A DNA stretch of 64,000 nucleotides from Gentiana macrophylla (Eukaryota; Streptophyta; Magnoliopsida; Gentianales; Gentianaceae): positions 1 through 64,000 of the forward strand of contig JAOBSW010001158.1 in the NCBI GenBank assembly GCA_026214975.1, given 5' to 3'. A program made the position numbers and the translations under genes. Positions 61,607 through 64,000 of the stretch are shown piece by piece. Each line of letters opens with the position of its first letter. Within the stretch, counting starts at the first letter, position 1. Under the pieces are notes generated by a model, which saw nothing but the letters and a program-made list of their open reading frames with translations, ran no database searches and was not told where the DNA came from.

Positions 61607-63145
61607 CCCCATGACGACAACAATCTTCCTTATGTACGCATTCTAGTACTATAAACACATTTTTCTCTAGAACAGATGTAGGAATGATTTTAGTGAACAA
61701 TTCTTCTAGATTGTTACTAGAGCGTACTTTGTATGTTCGCCTCTTCTAGACTTCATGTAAATAATTGAATCTAGGGGCTAAATACTGTCATGCACACTAC
61801 TTATTCGTGCAACACATATAACCCAGTCATCACTATAATTTCAGGCCAAAAAACATTAGAATCTCAGGCCATTCTAGATCATTAGCAGGTAAAGATTGAA
61901 TGATCTACCATTTCCTTTTCTGGCCCACATATTTGCCACCACTCACTCATCTTAATCGATTTGATTGGTAGGGCGACGTTGACACGCATATCGTGTACGT
62001 AAACCATTTTTCCTTTTAGTTTTAATATTATTTTAACACCGGAAGAAATTGTGATGAATAACGAGTTCCCAGTGTAGTAGATCCTACCAAATTGCAGGCC
62101 AAATAGGACAGCATGCTATGGTGGCAGGGGCTTCAAGGGCGGAGGCCAAGAATGAAATTTTCGACTCTATGGTTTTTCTATTTTCCATGAAATCTTGCTT
62201 ATCTGTTGTTGCTATACTTGATATTCTGCTTGCTCCTACATTTGCCATGACTTATTATCATCATTATTATTGTATTTCTAAATGAATGTTTTTTATCTTG
62301 CCTGTTTTATGCACACTGTTTTTTGTCCCTTGGTTGTGTAGGTGAATAGTTGAGGCGTCCATGAGCTATGCTAAAGCTTTGTAAACAAGAAATTAATAGT
62401 GGAAAAAAAATGATATTCTGCCCGTGCAAAGGCGCATGCTTGAAGAGTAACAAGATTGAACAATCGACATGGCACACAGTTGCTGGGTTTTTGACTTTCA
62501 GTCCATGGCCACTTTAGTTGATAGGTCTATATCTTTTATTATTTTTGTTACTTATTGCTTTACTTTGATTCGTTTTTTATCGGATATTTTATTTAAACAC
62601 ATATTCCATATTTTGTGTAATTGTGTTTTGTCTTTTATTGTTTTAATAGTTTTGATGTTTTTTTTTAGCAGATGAAGTCAACACGTTGATTTGGCTTAAC
62701 CATGCCAATCAAAACCATGTTTCAAAGTATCATGAGCTTATGGATAAAAAATAGTATTAATATAGTTTTATCTTGGAAGTACATTGTCTATTTAAACATG
62801 GTTCTCACTCCAAGTTAGCAGGTTAGGTGTGGAAAGGTAACTTTTCAATTTTTATTCTAATGGCGTTTTTTTTTTTTTTGTTTTTTTTTGTTTTTTGTGT
62901 ACGTTTGTTAGGTATCCAATGACCGTAGACTTGACACAGACCGAACTTATATATGTTACTAAGATCAAATTCTACAAGCACGACAGTACGAATTACAGAT
63001 TAGTCGGACATGAGTGACCAAGAGGCTCAGACTGGGAGGCTTTAAAAAAAAAAAAAAAAAAATAAGTTCTCAAAAAAAAACATGTGAAAATAAGATCTTA
63101 AAAACATGGATTTTTTTCCTGGGTCGTTTTATTCTATGATTTGCA
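61607..63145. other. Region without recognised genes
   Basis: Moderately AT-rich. It contains poly-T tracts at 62869-62890 and a poly-A tract at about 63044-63061. The word CAGGCCA recurs at 61842, 61866 and 62095 without a regular unit. A 68-codon frame at 62469 is hydrophobic and low in complexity; probably chance. Confidence 0.4.
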
Positions 63146-63241
63146 GTAGGGAAGCTACACATGGCGTCATTCTGGGCCACACGATTTCATCGCAGATAAA
63201 CTATGTAATCTCAGATGACGCCATCGTATAGCCTCCCTACA
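63146..63241. repeat. 96-bp imperfect hairpin
   Basis: The arms GTAGGGAAGCTACACATGGC and the complement of CATCGTATAGCCTCCCTAC pair with a few mismatches, both including the ATGGCGTCAT word. It may be a MITE or a folding element. Confidence 0.65.
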
Positions 63242-63783
63242 GTGAAATTCTAGTGATGTAATTTTCCTTTTTTCCTCATAAAAAAATTGTGGGCTCTTAG
63301 GTTGTAGCCTAATTGACTACCCTACAGACATCCATTACCTGTTATATCGTGACTGTCCTGCATAGTGACGTCATGTTTTTGAAGATATCTTGGCCATAAA
63401 CTTTTAAAAATTCTCTGACTGTGCTATGTTACCACTCTATAAGCCTTTTAAAATATTTTATAGTATAGACCCACTACACATAAATATTTTTTATAATACA
63501 CACAAATCATAAAAGGAAAATCTATTGATAAACCGGTTTATTGAGACAAAGCTTTGTCTACTAAATCCAACAATATAAAGCTTTAGTTAAAAAAGTAAAC
63601 ATCCAATTGTGGAAGCTCTTATATTCATTGGATTTATATATGTTGTGACTGTCCCAGATACGTGTCTCTTGTTATATGTCATTTGATTTAAAAATTTTCT
63701 GGTTATATGTCGTTTGATTTATGGGCTAATTATTTAAAAGGACTGATTTTCAACTTATTAGGGGTAATAGGACACTCCGAAAT
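63242..63783. other. AT-rich region without recognised genes
   Basis: Only short frames. The words GTGACTGTCC and TTATATGTC...TTTGATTT recur irregularly. Confidence 0.4.
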
Positions 63784-63854
63784 CTTATTTAGTTATAAGG
63801 ACATTCTAATTTTAAAAGGAAACTTATTTAGTTATAAGGACATTTTAATTTTAA
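63784..63854. repeat. Two-copy 39-bp tandem repeat
   Basis: CTTATTTAGTTATAAGGACA starts at 63784 and again at 63823, each followed by TT.TAATTTTAA. Confidence 0.88.
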
Positions 63855-63903
63855 GTGGATAAAGAGGAAGAAGAAGGAAAAAAAAGGAAGAAAGTTTAAA
63901 AAG

Positions 63904-63950
63904 AAAAAAAAAAAAAAAAAAAAAAAAAAAAAGCACCACACGTTCAAAGC

Positions 63951-63985
<35 letters not shown>
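63904..63985. repeat. Poly-A tract followed by poly-T tract
   Basis: About 29 As and then, after 20 bases, about 33 Ts. These could fold on each other and are prone to assembly error. Confidence 0.95.
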
Positions 63986-63989
<4 letters not shown>

Positions 63990-64000
63990 CACCATATGTC

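Overview
The window is nuclear DNA of a flowering plant, most likely a eudicot. It is AT-rich, its genes have many introns with GT..AG borders, and it is packed with plant retrotransposons and small DNA transposons. Encoded proteins match plant families: a pentatricopeptide-repeat (PPR) protein resembling Arabidopsis At3g05340, an LRR-XII receptor kinase and a DRM/ARP dormancy protein. A short mitochondrial nad1 piece lies in the nuclear sequence. I cannot name the species.

Genes, left to right: the N-terminal part of an SPT6 transcription elongation factor (minus, 1-3150, running off the left edge); nascent polypeptide-associated complex alpha (plus, 23352-26023, 4 exons, 200 aa); a RING-H2 E3 ligase (minus, 26720-27607, 295 aa); a DRM/ARP family protein with one apparent frame break (plus, 33958-34301); an NDUFAF5-type mitochondrial complex I assembly factor (minus, 34686-37833, 11 coding exons, 343 aa); a PLS-class PPR protein with E/E+ ends (plus, 41526-43436, 636 aa); a possible plastid-targeted N-terminal fragment split by a solo LTR (minus, 43898-45954); an LRR-XII receptor kinase (minus, 46498-49943, 2 exons, 1117 aa); and an unrecognised low-complexity reading frame (minus, about 54348-54950). 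They look like independent housekeeping and defence genes, not a cluster.

Mobile DNA fills much of the rest: a decayed Ty1/copia element (3464-9483), an 11.2-kb Athila-like Ty3/gypsy element on the minus strand (10055-21280), and a second Ty1/copia element (55957-60990) nested inside an inverted relative of the first. There is also a perfectly bounded 1.8-kb solo LTR (44096-45907), a MULE with long terminal inverted repeats (50088-51025), a SINE with a 16-bp target duplication (51125-51268), an element with an 8-bp target duplication (32707-33332), a PIF/Harbinger-type MITE (29507-29833), a Stowaway-like MITE, and several hairpin elements. Two minisatellites stand out: a 48-bp array at 30186-30560 and a GC-rich 16-bp array at 52735-53790.

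No wholly new system is evident. The most notable points are the solo LTR that splits an otherwise open reading frame, an LRR-XII kinase that has regained the RD arginine while its glycine loop and activation segment are altered, the two minisatellites, and indels concentrated in CG-rich patches, which may reflect consensus errors rather than biology. Exon borders were read by eye from splice dinucleotides, reading phase and remembered family sequences; no search was run.
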